DNA of 64,000 nt from Chinchilla lanigera (taxonomy: Eukaryota > Chordata > Mammalia > Rodentia > Chinchillidae). Location: assembly GCF_000276665.1 (NCBI RefSeq), contig NW_004955475.1:656618-720617 (forward strand), in the 5' to 3' direction. The notes beneath the pieces are model-generated. The model made no database searches. It saw only the letters and a program-made list of their open reading frames with translations, and was not told the DNA's origin. Positions 48,296 to 57,613 of this stretch are shown here, piece after piece (the first letter of the stretch is position 1; each line of letters begins with the position of its first letter). Position numbers and translations under genes: made by a program.

Positions 48296-48639
48296 CCAGA
48301 CGCACGCTCCTAAATAGGAAAGAGGTGGGGCCTCAAGAAAATGACTGGGAGTTTTTCGCGGAAAGGGAGGAAGCTCCGGTCCTGCAGGCATCTCGCCTAC
48401 CACGAGGTTTCCGACCCACTGCGGAGCTGGCTGCCAAACCTCGCGATGACACAGCTCAGCGCCAAATCTCGGCCATGTCCTGAAAACTGCCTCCGCCCCC
48501 GATCTAGGTGTCTCGAGCTTGCCAAGTGCTTGAGAAAAATTTAAAAGTCAACCTGTTTATTCTCACGCTTCCAGGCAGGGCTGTACCAATTAGTCAAACT
48601 CCATTCTGGAAGGGGAGTAAAGGGTTCCCCATTGTTACC

Positions 48640-48770
48640 TACCTCCAGGAAAAACATATCATCCTGGGATAACACAGAAAAGATGTTCAATCTCACAATA
48701 AGGATGCAAATGCAAATGAAAACAATGACATAACAGTTTCTGCACATTAGATCAGAAAAAAATTTAAAAG
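48640..48770 (+). mobile_element. Old L1 fragment
   Basis: Short sense fragment (gatgttcaatctcacaataa, gcaaatgaaaacaatgacat) typical of L1M; it ends the CpG island region. Confidence 0.4.
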
Positions 48771-49159
48771 ACCTATAATAACTAGGCTTCTTCCCTCGCC
48801 GCACTGCAGGCTAGCCTGAATCCATCTTAATCTAACTAAAGGCTCGAATCATTACTTCTAGCTCAAAAGCCACCAATTTTTAACTACTGAAGCTCTACCT
48901 TGACATAACCAAAAAGACCCTATAAAGTGGTTTTCTCCAAACAAAGGAGACTGCCCTCAAAGGCAAATTCAAGCTGGGGGAGGCGGGTGATGAGTGCTTA
49001 AAGCTTTTAACATGGCAGTTTTTCCACGTCTAGCCAACAATGTTTCTCCAAACCTTGGGATCCAATCTGGCTCAATTTGTGGGCTTTTCCATTCTAATGC
49101 ATTGCTCTGTCCATTCCAACGCAAATTTAATAGCGTGTAGTACGTTTTAATAGTGAGTA

Positions 49160-49440
49160 GTACAAATATCCCCCATCTTATATTTTAAAACATTTCTTCG
49201 GTTATTCTTAGCCATTTTCCCCCCAGATGAACTTTAGAATCAATTTTAACTTCCAAAACTTGGTATATTTATTGAAATTGCATAAATCAATATAGGAAAA
49301 TCTGATCACTACAAAATTGTGCCTTTTTATCCAGAAGCATGGTACCTCCTCTCCATTTATGCAAACGCTTTTATTATATTCCTCAATAAAGTTTTATAGT
49401 TTACTTACAGGTATTTGTATTCGTGTTTCTTGCTATCCCA
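49160..49440 (-). mobile_element. Old L1 fragment, antisense
   Basis: Antisense ORF2-like phrases (gaaattgcataaatcaatat, ctctccatttatgcaaacg, aataaagttttatagttt). Confidence 0.5.
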
Positions 49441-49639
49441 AGTGGGGTTTTTTTTGGTCATTAAATTTACAAAATACTTATTGCTTGTAGATAGGAAGAC
49501 TATCGATATTCACTTTTGTAATCAAATAAAAATATGTTCAGTGTACTTGGAATTAATCACCCAAATGCAAATGAAATTGACATACGAGTTTTTCCTTTAA
49601 ATTTGCTAAAATTGCTGTAAATATTGATAACAATTCACG

Positions 49640-49960
49640 TTGGCACAACTATGGAAAAATAGGCACTCTTGCACAACATCGTAAAGTGTAAATTAGTATA
49701 TCCTTATGGGAAAGCAATTTGAAAAACAATCTATCAAAATTCAAAATGCATACACTTTGACCCAACACTCTTCTAATCATTTCTCCTACAGAAATACTCA
49801 TACAGTGCATGAAACGTACACAAACCCATTCATCACAGCATTGCTTGCAATAACCCCCTCTCACCAAGAGAAGCAAGCTAATGTACATCAATCAGGAAAT
49901 GGTTAAATAAACTGTAGTACAATAATACCATGTAGCTGTTTAGATACTGTGATAAATTCG
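49640..49960 (+). mobile_element. Old L1M fragment
   Basis: Sense-strand old L1 sequence (gaaaagcaatttg-like, acatcaatcaggaaatggtt, aaataaactgtagtacaata). Confidence 0.5.
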
Positions 49961-50129
49961 GGTTCCCTAACATAGGAAGGTCTACAAAACATGGTTAAAA
50001 TTTTAAAAAGCAATTAGCTGAAATGAATGTGTATAGTAACATTTAAGTAGCAAAACAGATGCACTATATAGATACATTGTATATGTGATATGTATCTGTA
50101 TCACATATATGTATATAGTCTAGTAGTTA

Positions 50130-50800
50130 CCCGCGAAGCCTGCTTGCCCGCTCCTCACCTTCCCTCTCCTTTGAGGCCACCTTTCTCGAACCGAGAAAGA
50201 AATACCTAAGGCCCGGCCTCTACTCTCTCTTTAGGGCTACTTCGTGATGGCTAATGCCAGTACCTCGCATCTCTACAGTCGTCGGCTCCCTCGATGTGTT
50301 GCCGGCCGCTGTCCCACTGTCCCGGAAGATGCGGCTAGATCTCTGGTGGCGCTGGTCGAGGGCTTGGGGGAGGGGAGAGGAGGCGGGGCTCAGGAGGGTT
50401 GGGGCGGGCCGCTCAGTCCCTCCAGCAGCCTTTCCCTTAAGCTTCCTAAGGCCGCCACCTCCGAGCCTCCGCGCAGGGTCCCGTGGGAACTGTCCCCCAC
50501 CGCCCCACACATACACCGAGAGCGGAAGACGGCCTTTTGAACTGAGCCCGTCCCCTAGCTTGGGCTTGAACGCTCACCTTGGCTGCAATGGCTCCGCGGA
50601 GCCCGTTAAAGCTTGCGCGGGTCGGTGGCCCTGTTTGAGCTCTGCTCCCCTTGCTCACCCTCAGTAGAAAACCTCCCCCTGCAACTCTGCTCACACTTGA
50701 TTTCAGGCTCCACCCACTTCAGCGAAAGCCCCGCCTCTGACCCTTGGGAGGGCTCTCAGTCTGTAGTGAAGCGGGTCCTCTGCGAGCGACCGCGCCTGAG
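50130..50800 (-). promoter_or_regulatory. Second CpG island, possible alternative promoter
   Basis: About 670 bp of CG-rich sequence with GC boxes (gggcgggcc near 50402, aggcgggg near 50381). Three minus-strand donor-like sites are visible: AAG|GTGAGG (GT at 50158), AAG|GTGAGC (GT at 50577) and AGG|GTGAGC (GT at 50658). No comparable plus-strand donors stand out. The ORFs here are unsupported shadows of GC-rich DNA. The best reading is an alternative first-exon cluster for HUWE1, or the promoter of an unrecognised non-coding transcript. Confidence 0.5.
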
Positions 50801-51557
50801 ATAGTGAGGTCACTAAGGAACTGGTATTTGATTTGAGTCACAGTGGAAGCCACTGAAGGGGACATAATTTAATTAGAAACTGAAAACCTGTCCAGCTGCC
50901 TCGAAAAATGTGGGGACCGGAGGAATAAGGCAAGTCAAGACACTGTAAGGGGCAGGACACTAGAGGGTTCCTGATCATAGTTACAAACCCTTAAAACACT
51001 TCAAGCACACACTAAGCTCTCCGACATTCTTTCTTTTTCTCCTTGGCATTATTTGGTGTGGCTGTGCGATTTGCAAGGAATCCGTATTTGTAAATTCATA
51101 GGAATAAAAAGGATCTGGTTGGAGTTACCATTAACCGCGCTTTATCTGGAGGTTTGGAATGATTTTGGAGTGTGAAAATACTGGACGGTTTTGATTTCAA
51201 CTCTACAATAAGATCTAGATTTTCAACAATAATACGTGTTAATTTGATTTTTAAAGTGTAACAAAGAACTCGAGACATAGAGGAAATGAAGCTGTAATTA
51301 TATCCTTGAGTTTTAATTCCAACCTTATAAACAGTGGTTACTGTCTTGAATTGGGAATCTGCTGAATCGATCCATCTCCTCAGTACACACAGATTAAGTT
51401 TTGTACGAAATCTCAGGAGATGCACAGAAGACCCCTTGAGATAGGCTGTCTTGTTCACTATTCTTACAATGTTATTTTTAATGAATGAATGCTATTTCAT
51501 CAAAAGGCAATTATTTATTAGATCTGTTTTATTATCAGAAATGCAGACATGGATTCT

Positions 51558-51892
51558 GCCACAGCAGCCATGGAAGAGCAGTACACATGGCTCAGTACTA
51601 CCCCACAGCTGTCCAGAAGGCAATCAAGACTAAGCACCCCAAGTGCATGTAGTACCTGAGCCCAGAGGTGTGTTCCTTTGTGCCTTAGGAGCAGAGGCAA
51701 TGGAGCTGCTCAAAGGCTACAAGAACAAACAGGCTGCAAATTCATGAAGAAAGAGTGGAAACCACAACCACGGCCAGAGGAAGCAAGAGATGCTAAATAA
51801 AGTCCTGTATGCTTTGAGGAAAGCAGCTTCCAAGAAGGACTGAGCTCCCACTCCCCTCTGTGCATAATAAATTCTTTACAGAAAAGAAAAAA
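51558..51892 (+). pseudogene. RPL36: RPL36 processed pseudogene
   Basis: This is an intronless, broken copy of the mRNA for ribosomal protein L36 of the large subunit. The ATG at 51570 is in the right context (cagccATG). After it, only scattered similarity remains until EVCSFVP, then AMELLK, KFMKK and, in a third frame, VLYALRKAASKKD with the stop at 51841-51843; the last piece matches the RPL36 C terminus. Frameshifts, in-frame stops and about 44 missing bases inactivate it. The 3' UTR remnant carries AATAAA at 51866-51871, followed by an A-rich tail. Imperfect direct repeats (tgcagacatggattct at 51542 and tgcagacatgattctt at 51896) are the target-site duplication. Normal RPL36 is 105 residues. 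Confidence 0.85.
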
Positions 51893-52387
51893 CAGTGCAG
51901 ACATGATTCTTGAAATAAATAATTGTTTGCATATTTCTAAGTTTTTCACAAAGAGAAATTTGTAGAAATTGAGTAGCTACAGTCAAAATGGCAATCCTCC
52001 CAAAACACAGAACAAACTCTCTAGAGAAGTTGTAATATACAATCCCACCAAAAATATATGAAAATTTCAGTTTATTCCAATATTTCCATAACCTTATCCA
52101 TATTACTATTATCTTTTTCAAAATTTTTTTTCAGTTTAATAAACCTTTTGATTCTAATTCCATATTCTCACAGAATCTGGTTTAATACTAATAAAGCTTG
52201 CTGTCCTAGTTCGAATCCCTACCCTTCTCCTGTTAATTCCTAGGCTCCTTAAAATCTAGTCTCCACGTCTAATTCTAAAAGCCCACATAACCGACAGCAC
52301 TAGTTTACATTTCAGTCTGCAGCAATCCCCAGTGCTCTTGCTAACTTCATTCCTCCAATACTGTAATTCTAACCACTACTACCACCC

Positions 52388-52405
52388 TACACACACACAC
52401 ACACC
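52388..52405. repeat. (AC)n microsatellite
   Basis: Nine AC dinucleotides. Confidence 0.9.
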
Positions 52406-52779
52406 CATGCTCATTTTAATTTTTACTATTGTAAAACATTAAGAAAATATATAAGAAAGAATAAAGAAAATATACAGAGAAACAATTTGTAATCCCACTA
52501 CCCAGAAGGGACAATTAAAGTTCTGGTTTTATGTCCTCTCCTCATTTTCTATATATTATAAGTACATTTAAAAATATTATCATAGCATGTTATTGTTTTA
52601 ATAACCTAGTGAATATTTGTCATGTCATTGCACATTTGTCTATAGCATTTTAAAGGCAATATAAAGCATTCTTTTCTTAAGCATGCAGTTAACTTTGTTT
52701 TTTATTTTAAAACTTTTTTCAATTACACATGAATTCATTATTATAAAACACTCAACACAAATAAATTAAAAATTCTCCT

Positions 52780-52958
52780 TGGCCGGGTATGGTGGTGCAC
52801 ACCTGTAATTCCAGCACTCTGGAGGCTGAGGGAGGACGATCGTTGCAAGTTTGAGACCAGCCTGTGCTACAAAGTCAGCTCAAGGCCAGCCTGAACTGTA
52901 TAGTGAGACTCTGTCTCAAAAAGACTGAAAAAAATAGAAAAAATAAAAATGAGAAAAT
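52780..52958 (+). mobile_element. B1 SINE (extended type)
   Basis: B1 with A-rich tail and duplication aaaaattctcct (52768-52779 and 52959-52970). Confidence 0.93.
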
Positions 52959-53083
52959 AAAAATTCTCCTAACCTTATACAAATAGGAATACAAAGTTTT
53001 ACTCATATTGTTCATTTAAAAAATATGTCCTATTTTATTTGTGTAATGTTCTGTTAATTGCTTCATTCACTTAAATACACTTG

Positions 53084-53177
53084 CCTTTTTTTTTTTTTTT
53101 TTTGGTACCAGGAATCAAACTCAAGAGCTTGCACTTGCCAGGCAGGCACTTATGCCACTGAGCTTTACCCCTGGCCT
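53084..53177 (-). mobile_element. ID SINE
   Basis: Antisense ID with a 19-base T-run and imperfect flanking repeats (cacttaa). Confidence 0.9.
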
Positions 53178-53515
53178 GCACTTAATAAACTTGAAAATCT
53201 TTCCATGTCAGGGTATGTAAATCTATCTCATTTATTTTATCTACTGCATAGTATTCTAGTGAATGAATGTACTATAAAATTAACTGTTCACTTGTCAATA
53301 AACAATGTTTTCAATCTTTCATAGTACTTTTTTATTAACAGTGCTGCAATGAAAATACTTGCGTATGTTTTTATGTGCCCACATTAAAATATTTTTGTAA
53401 GATAAATATAGAGAAATGAAATAGCCAAACCAAAAATCACATTTTGAAATTTTAATACATACTGGCAAATTGTACAATAGGAAACCTATTCCAGTTTACA
53501 TCTCCTGTATATTCT

Positions 53516-53639
53516 TTTTTTGTGGGGAGTGAGACAGGGTCTCATTATGTAGCCCAGACTGGCCTCCAACTCACAGCAATCCTACTGCCTCTACATCCCA
53601 AGTGCTGGTATTAGAGATGTACACCGCCACACCTGGCTA
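53516..53639 (-). mobile_element. B1 SINE
   Basis: Antisense B1 (gagacagggtctcattatgt to ccgccacacctggct). Confidence 0.88.
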
Positions 53640-54017
53640 TATCTCCTCTACATTCTTAGTCACATTGTATATTAACCAATCATTTTAATATATTGCCACT
53701 GTAATAGGTGAAAGTATCTCACTTTCATTTTCCTGATTTGTGAGGTTAAAGAATGTTTTATGATTTTTGGCCACTTGTTTGTCTTATTTTGTGACTTTCA
53801 TTTGTAAATCTTTTACCTATTTTCCAATTAGATTGTTTGTCTTAATGAATTATGTAATCTGGTTGTAAATCTTTATAATATATGTGTAAAAGTTTTTGCA
53901 GACTTTCCTTTATTTTTAAATTTTGTTTATGGAATCTTTGGAGTATAAATGCTTAAAATATATATATTGGTACATACCATTTATCAATAATTTCTTTTGT
54001 TCTTGTTTCTTATGCCT

Positions 54018-54196
54018 TTTTTTTTTTTAGATATACTGAGGATCGAACTGAAGTACAGCAAACTAAGTTACATCCATACTCTTTTTTATTTTTTATTTTG
54101 AGACAGAATCTTGCTAAATTGCTGAATTGCCCAGGTTGGGCTTGGACTTTCATCCTCTGCAACTTCCTAGAGCACTGGGATTACAGGCAAGTGCCA
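54018..54196 (-). mobile_element. B1-dID dimeric SINE
   Basis: Antisense: ID-like part (ctgaggatcgaactgaag), linker, then B1 part (gagacagaatcttgctaaat to tacaggcaagtgcc). Confidence 0.75.
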
Positions 54197-54483
54197 ATAG
54201 TTTCTTTTATTGCTTTTGTATTTATAAATCTTCCAAAAGGCCTTTCTACTCCAAGATTAGAAACATTGTCCTGTACTTCCTGATAGTATTTTAGATGCTT
54301 TCTGCTTAGCTCTTTAATTCATCTGGAAATTTTCATTGAACATTTTTCTAACTCAATAAATATTCTTACAGTATTATCTTTAGCAAACTTATAACATTAT
54401 ATTATAGTACTAATGAATTATTGGGCCCTTAAACATGTACTGAATAATCATTCTTTCCCTTTATCAAAAACCAAATTCCTGCC

Positions 54484-54655
54484 AGCCCAGTAATACATGC
54501 CTATAATCCCAGCTACTTGGGAGGCTGAGGTAGGAAGAATGTAAATTCAAGGCTAATTAGGGCAACTTGACAAGCCTGTTTCAAGATTTTAAAATATCTA
54601 AAAAGGGCTGGGCATATAGTTCGGTAGACTCTGGGTTCAATCCCTAGTATGAAGA
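54484..54655 (+). mobile_element. B1-dID dimeric SINE
   Basis: B1 half (cctataatcccagctacttg) and ID half (gggctgggcatatagttcgg, gggttcaatccctag). Confidence 0.8.
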
Positions 54656-54656
54656 A

Positions 54657-54768
54657 GATAAAAGAGTGGGAGGAGGGGAGGGTAAGAAGAAAGAGAAGAG
54701 GGCAGAGGGAAAAGGGAGAGAGGGGGAAGAGGAGGAGGAAGAGGAAGAAGATGGGAAAGAAGAAAATA
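54657..54768. repeat. GGA/GAA purine-rich tract
   Basis: About 110 bp of almost pure purine on the plus strand after a B1-dID. Confidence 0.85.
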
Positions 54769-54782
54769 AAGGACAAATTCCT

Positions 54783-54862
54783 GGGGCTGGGTGTGTAGCT
54801 CAGTCGTAAATTCCTTGTCTAGTTTATGTGAAGCCCTGCGTTTGATACCCACTATCAAAAAG
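54783..54862 (+). mobile_element. ID SINE
   Basis: ggggctgggtgtgtagctcag start and gcgtttgatacccac B box. Confidence 0.8.
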
Positions 54863-54878
54863 TAAAAATTTTGAGTGG

Positions 54879-55065
54879 GTCTTGGCGGCACAGACCTGTA
54901 ATCCCAGCACTCTGGGAGGCTAAAGCAGAAGTATTTACAAATTTGAGGCTGGCCTGAGCAATTTAGCAAAAGCCTGTTGCAATATAAAAAATAAAAATAC
55001 AAAATTGGTTGAGAATGTAACTTACTGTGAAGGCCTGAGGTTCAATTCCCAGTAGCACAAAAAGA
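54879..55065 (+). mobile_element. B1-dID dimeric SINE
   Basis: B1 half (cctgtaatcccagcactctg) and ID-like half (gttgagaatgtaacttactg, ggttcaattcccagtagc). Confidence 0.75.
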
Positions 55066-55103
55066 AAAATTTTTATCTGTTGACAAGTAATTTTTAAAAA
55101 AAA

Positions 55104-55188
55104 GGGATTGTGAATGTAGATCATTGTAAAAGATATGCTTAACCTGTATGTGGCCCTGAGTTTAAGTCCTAGAACCACAAAAATACAT
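55104..55188 (+). mobile_element. ID SINE, old
   Basis: Diverged ID (gggattgtgaatgtagatca, gagtttaagtcctag). Confidence 0.6.
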
Positions 55189-55224
55189 AACAAAACTCCT
55201 AAGCATGTACATGGATCTGAATGT

Positions 55225-55345
55225 AAAACATCTGTTTAACAGTCTTAAAATACATGTATACATTGTGTAATTATTGAATCAGGGTAATTAGCATGACTGT
55301 CACCTCATTTATCATTTCTTTGTAGTGAAGAACATTCAAATACCT
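55225..55345 (+). mobile_element. Old L1 fragment
   Basis: tgtataattattgaatcaggg-like sequence and gtcacctcatttatcatttc match old L1 untranslated DNA. Confidence 0.45.
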
Positions 55346-55372
55346 AACTATTTTTAAAGATATAATGCCAGA

Positions 55373-55482
55373 GGCCTGGCATGGTGGTGCATGCCTGTAA
55401 TCCCAGCACTCAGGAGGCTGAGGCAGGAGGATCGTTGCGAGTTTGAGACCAGCCTGGGCTACAAAGTGAGCTCAAGGCCAGC
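55373..55482 (+). mobile_element. B1 SINE, 3'-truncated
   Basis: Near-consensus B1 that stops inside the duplicated segment (ctcaaggccagc) and is followed at once by an ID. Confidence 0.85.
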
Positions 55483-55491
55483 TTTCAAATG

Positions 55492-55575
55492 TTTTTGGGA
55501 ATATAGCTCAGTGGCACAGCACCTGCTTGGCAAGCATAAGGTCCTGAGTTCAATTTCTGGTACCAAAAAAAAGTA
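55492..55575 (+). mobile_element. ID SINE fused to a 3'-truncated B1
   Basis: ID (tagctcagtggc, gagttcaatttc, short A tail) follows only nine bases after a B1 that lacks its normal 3' end. Confidence 0.85.
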
Positions 55576-55689
55576 GCATTTTACTAATACTATGTGAAAA
55601 AGAAATCAGAAAATAATGCCACTTATATTAGCTACAAAAACTTTAAAATAAAATATCTAGAAGTAAATTAACTAAGGAGATGGAAGTCA

Positions 55690-56280
55690 AACTATTAAAC
55701 AATTTTTTATATGCTCTACATATAACTTCTTTGAGGGACAACTGGCTAAAAACTTTTCCCACTCTGTGGGTTATCTTTTCACTCTCTTGGTGATTTCTTT
55801 TGCTGTGCAAAAGCTTTTTAATAGGATGAGAACCCAGTTATTGGTTTACAGTTTTGTAAAGTAGTTGCAAATAATCTGAATTTCGGTGGTGTCTGTTTTA
55901 ATTTTGTTTTTTTCATTTTCTAATTGTATTAATTTGGGTCTTTACTCTCCTTTTTTTGGTAAGATTTGTTTTTTCTTTTTTTTTTGTCTTTTTGAGATGG
56001 GGTCTAGCTATACAGTTCAGGCTGGCCTTGAGCTCACTTTGTAGCCCAGGCTGGCCTCGAACTCCCAACAATCCTCCTGCCTCAGCCTCCCCAGTCCTGG
56101 GATTACAGGCATGCGTCAGTCACCACGCCCAGCCTTGTTTTTTCTTTTGAAGAACCAGTTCTTGGATTCATTGATTCTTTGTGTTGCTTTTTAATTTGAA
56201 TTTTTCAACTTTATATTTATTAGTACATATTTTTCATACATATTGATCACATTCATCATAAGGAATTTGTACTTGTACAT
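55690..56280 (-). mobile_element. L1 LINE fragments, antisense
   Basis: Antisense ORF2 and 3' UTR pieces (ttgctgtgcaaaagcttttt at 55800, 3' end at 56205-56275), split by a B1 at 55980-56134. Confidence 0.7.
55980..56134 (-). mobile_element. B1 SINE (extended type) in L1
   Basis: Antisense B1 with 14-bp duplication ttgttttttctttt (55966-55979 and 56135-56148). Confidence 0.93.
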
Positions 56281-57199
56281 ATCTTTTTTTGTCTTTTTGA
56301 GACCGGGTGCTAGAATTAGAATAACACCTGTTATATTTGATGAGCCAGTATATAACTGCAGCTTTGTTTAAATATTTCTTCTCCTTATAATTTCTTCTGG
56401 GAAGAAAATAAAAATATCCAAAGTACAAGTAAGCTTTTACACACAAATTTGTTAGACTTGTTATGTTTTGTAAGGTGCATTAATTAGAATTCTTTCCATT
56501 GCAAATAATATCAAAACCAACACAAAATGAATCAACCAATAAGGATATTTTATAAATTTCCATAAGTCCAGATATTGAGCAAATTTATGGCAGGCAACTG
56601 AGCTATCTGGCAACATCATTAAGGACTCCATCTTGTTCCATTATCTTCAGTATGGGTCTTTTCTTTATGATCACAAGATGGTTGCATAATAACATTAAAA
56701 GACTAGAAGAAAGAATATAACTTTAATGTGTTCCTTATTAAGATAAAAATTGTTCTGTATGCCCCCAGTAGATAGCCTGTTGTACTGGCTAGAAATCACG
56801 TCTTGTCATCATGCCTAAACCAATCACTGGGCAAGTAAAATAGAATTATCATGATTAGTTATCTTAGACCAGTACCACTTATAGTGTGATTCCTGGACTG
56901 GTGTTAGTCTACAAACAGTTGGTTACCAGATTGTCACAAGCTAAGTCCAGAAATTCAAAATACACATTTAGAAACTTTTATAACAAGTTGATCAATTGTT
57001 ATGTCTTTTGAATCTAATAAAAATTTGAGGCTTGTATTTTGTAGGTCTTTGTTAAAGAATCTCAGATACCTTGATGTGCAAGTTTACTCTGTATAAGACC
57101 AAAAATCTTCCGCTCTACTAGGGCGGAAGAAAGTAAGGGAGGGCTACTCGGTAGGGCACCAACAATATGGGCCAGAAAAATGGAAACAAAAACCAGTAG

Positions 57200-57287
57200 G
57201 GGGCTGGGGATTTAGCTCAGTGGCACAGTGCTTGCCTGACAAGCGCGACGTCATGAGTTCAATTCCCAGTACCAGAAAAAAATTTTT
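57200..57287 (+). mobile_element. ID SINE
   Basis: ID with flanking duplication aaaaaccagtagg / aaaaaccaatagg (near 57188 and 57289). Confidence 0.92.
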
Positions 57288-57588
57288 AAAAAACCAATAG
57301 GGATGAGATTTCTCTGAGGAACCCTGTCAAATTCCAGATAAGAATGTTCCGGATTGAGCACTGTTCTGGGTTGTACATACACCCATGTGGACTTCATATA
57401 CACTTACCTGTACTTCTACCACTCCCAGCAATCAGGTGGAGTTGTATCTCTCTGAGAAACCACTCCCTAAAACCTGTTTCCCAGTTGGTCCAACATTACC
57501 TGTGTTTTTTCTGATATCACAGAGTTGGTCCTTAAAGCTGTGATTGGTCTACATCTTTCCAGCTGGTTCGCAGCAGCAAAAACAGAAG

Positions 57589-57613
57589 CAAATAAATAAA
57601 TAAATAAATAAAA
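57589..57613. repeat. (AAAT)n microsatellite
   Basis: Six tetranucleotide units. Confidence 0.9.

Larger units (their letters stand above)
47390..48520 (-). promoter_or_regulatory. HUWE1: CpG-island promoter of HUWE1
   Basis: About 1.1 kb rich in CG dinucleotides, in sharp contrast to the AT-rich flanks. It has no TATA box in a useful place. It has a GC box (ggggcgg, 48152-48158), a palindromic TCTCGCGAGA element (48286-48295), further CGCG cores near 47909, 48009, 48204, 48356 and 48440, a YY1-type AAGATGGCGGC on the minus strand (47818-47808) and a strong minus-strand donor at 47921. It lies 32-33 kb upstream of the HUWE1 start codon with no other gene between. This supports it as the main HUWE1 promoter. 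Antisense or bidirectional transcription is possible. Confidence 0.8.
52440..53960 (-). mobile_element. Ancient L1M-type LINE, antisense
   Basis: Phrases such as tctttccatgtcagggtatg, tagtattctagtgaatgaat and cagtgctgcaatgaaaatac are those of old L1M 3' regions read in reverse. Interrupted by B1 (52780), ID (53084) and B1 (53516). Confidence 0.65.

Noticed and set aside
47959..48483. 174-codon plus-strand frame in the CpG island
   Set aside because: Antisense to the HUWE1 promoter, no recognisable domain, no splice or polyadenylation support; GC-rich DNA readily gives long chance frames.
50244..50694. Overlapping frames on both strands in the second CpG island
   Set aside because: Frames open on both strands with proline-, glycine- and arginine-rich composition typical of GC-rich non-coding DNA.
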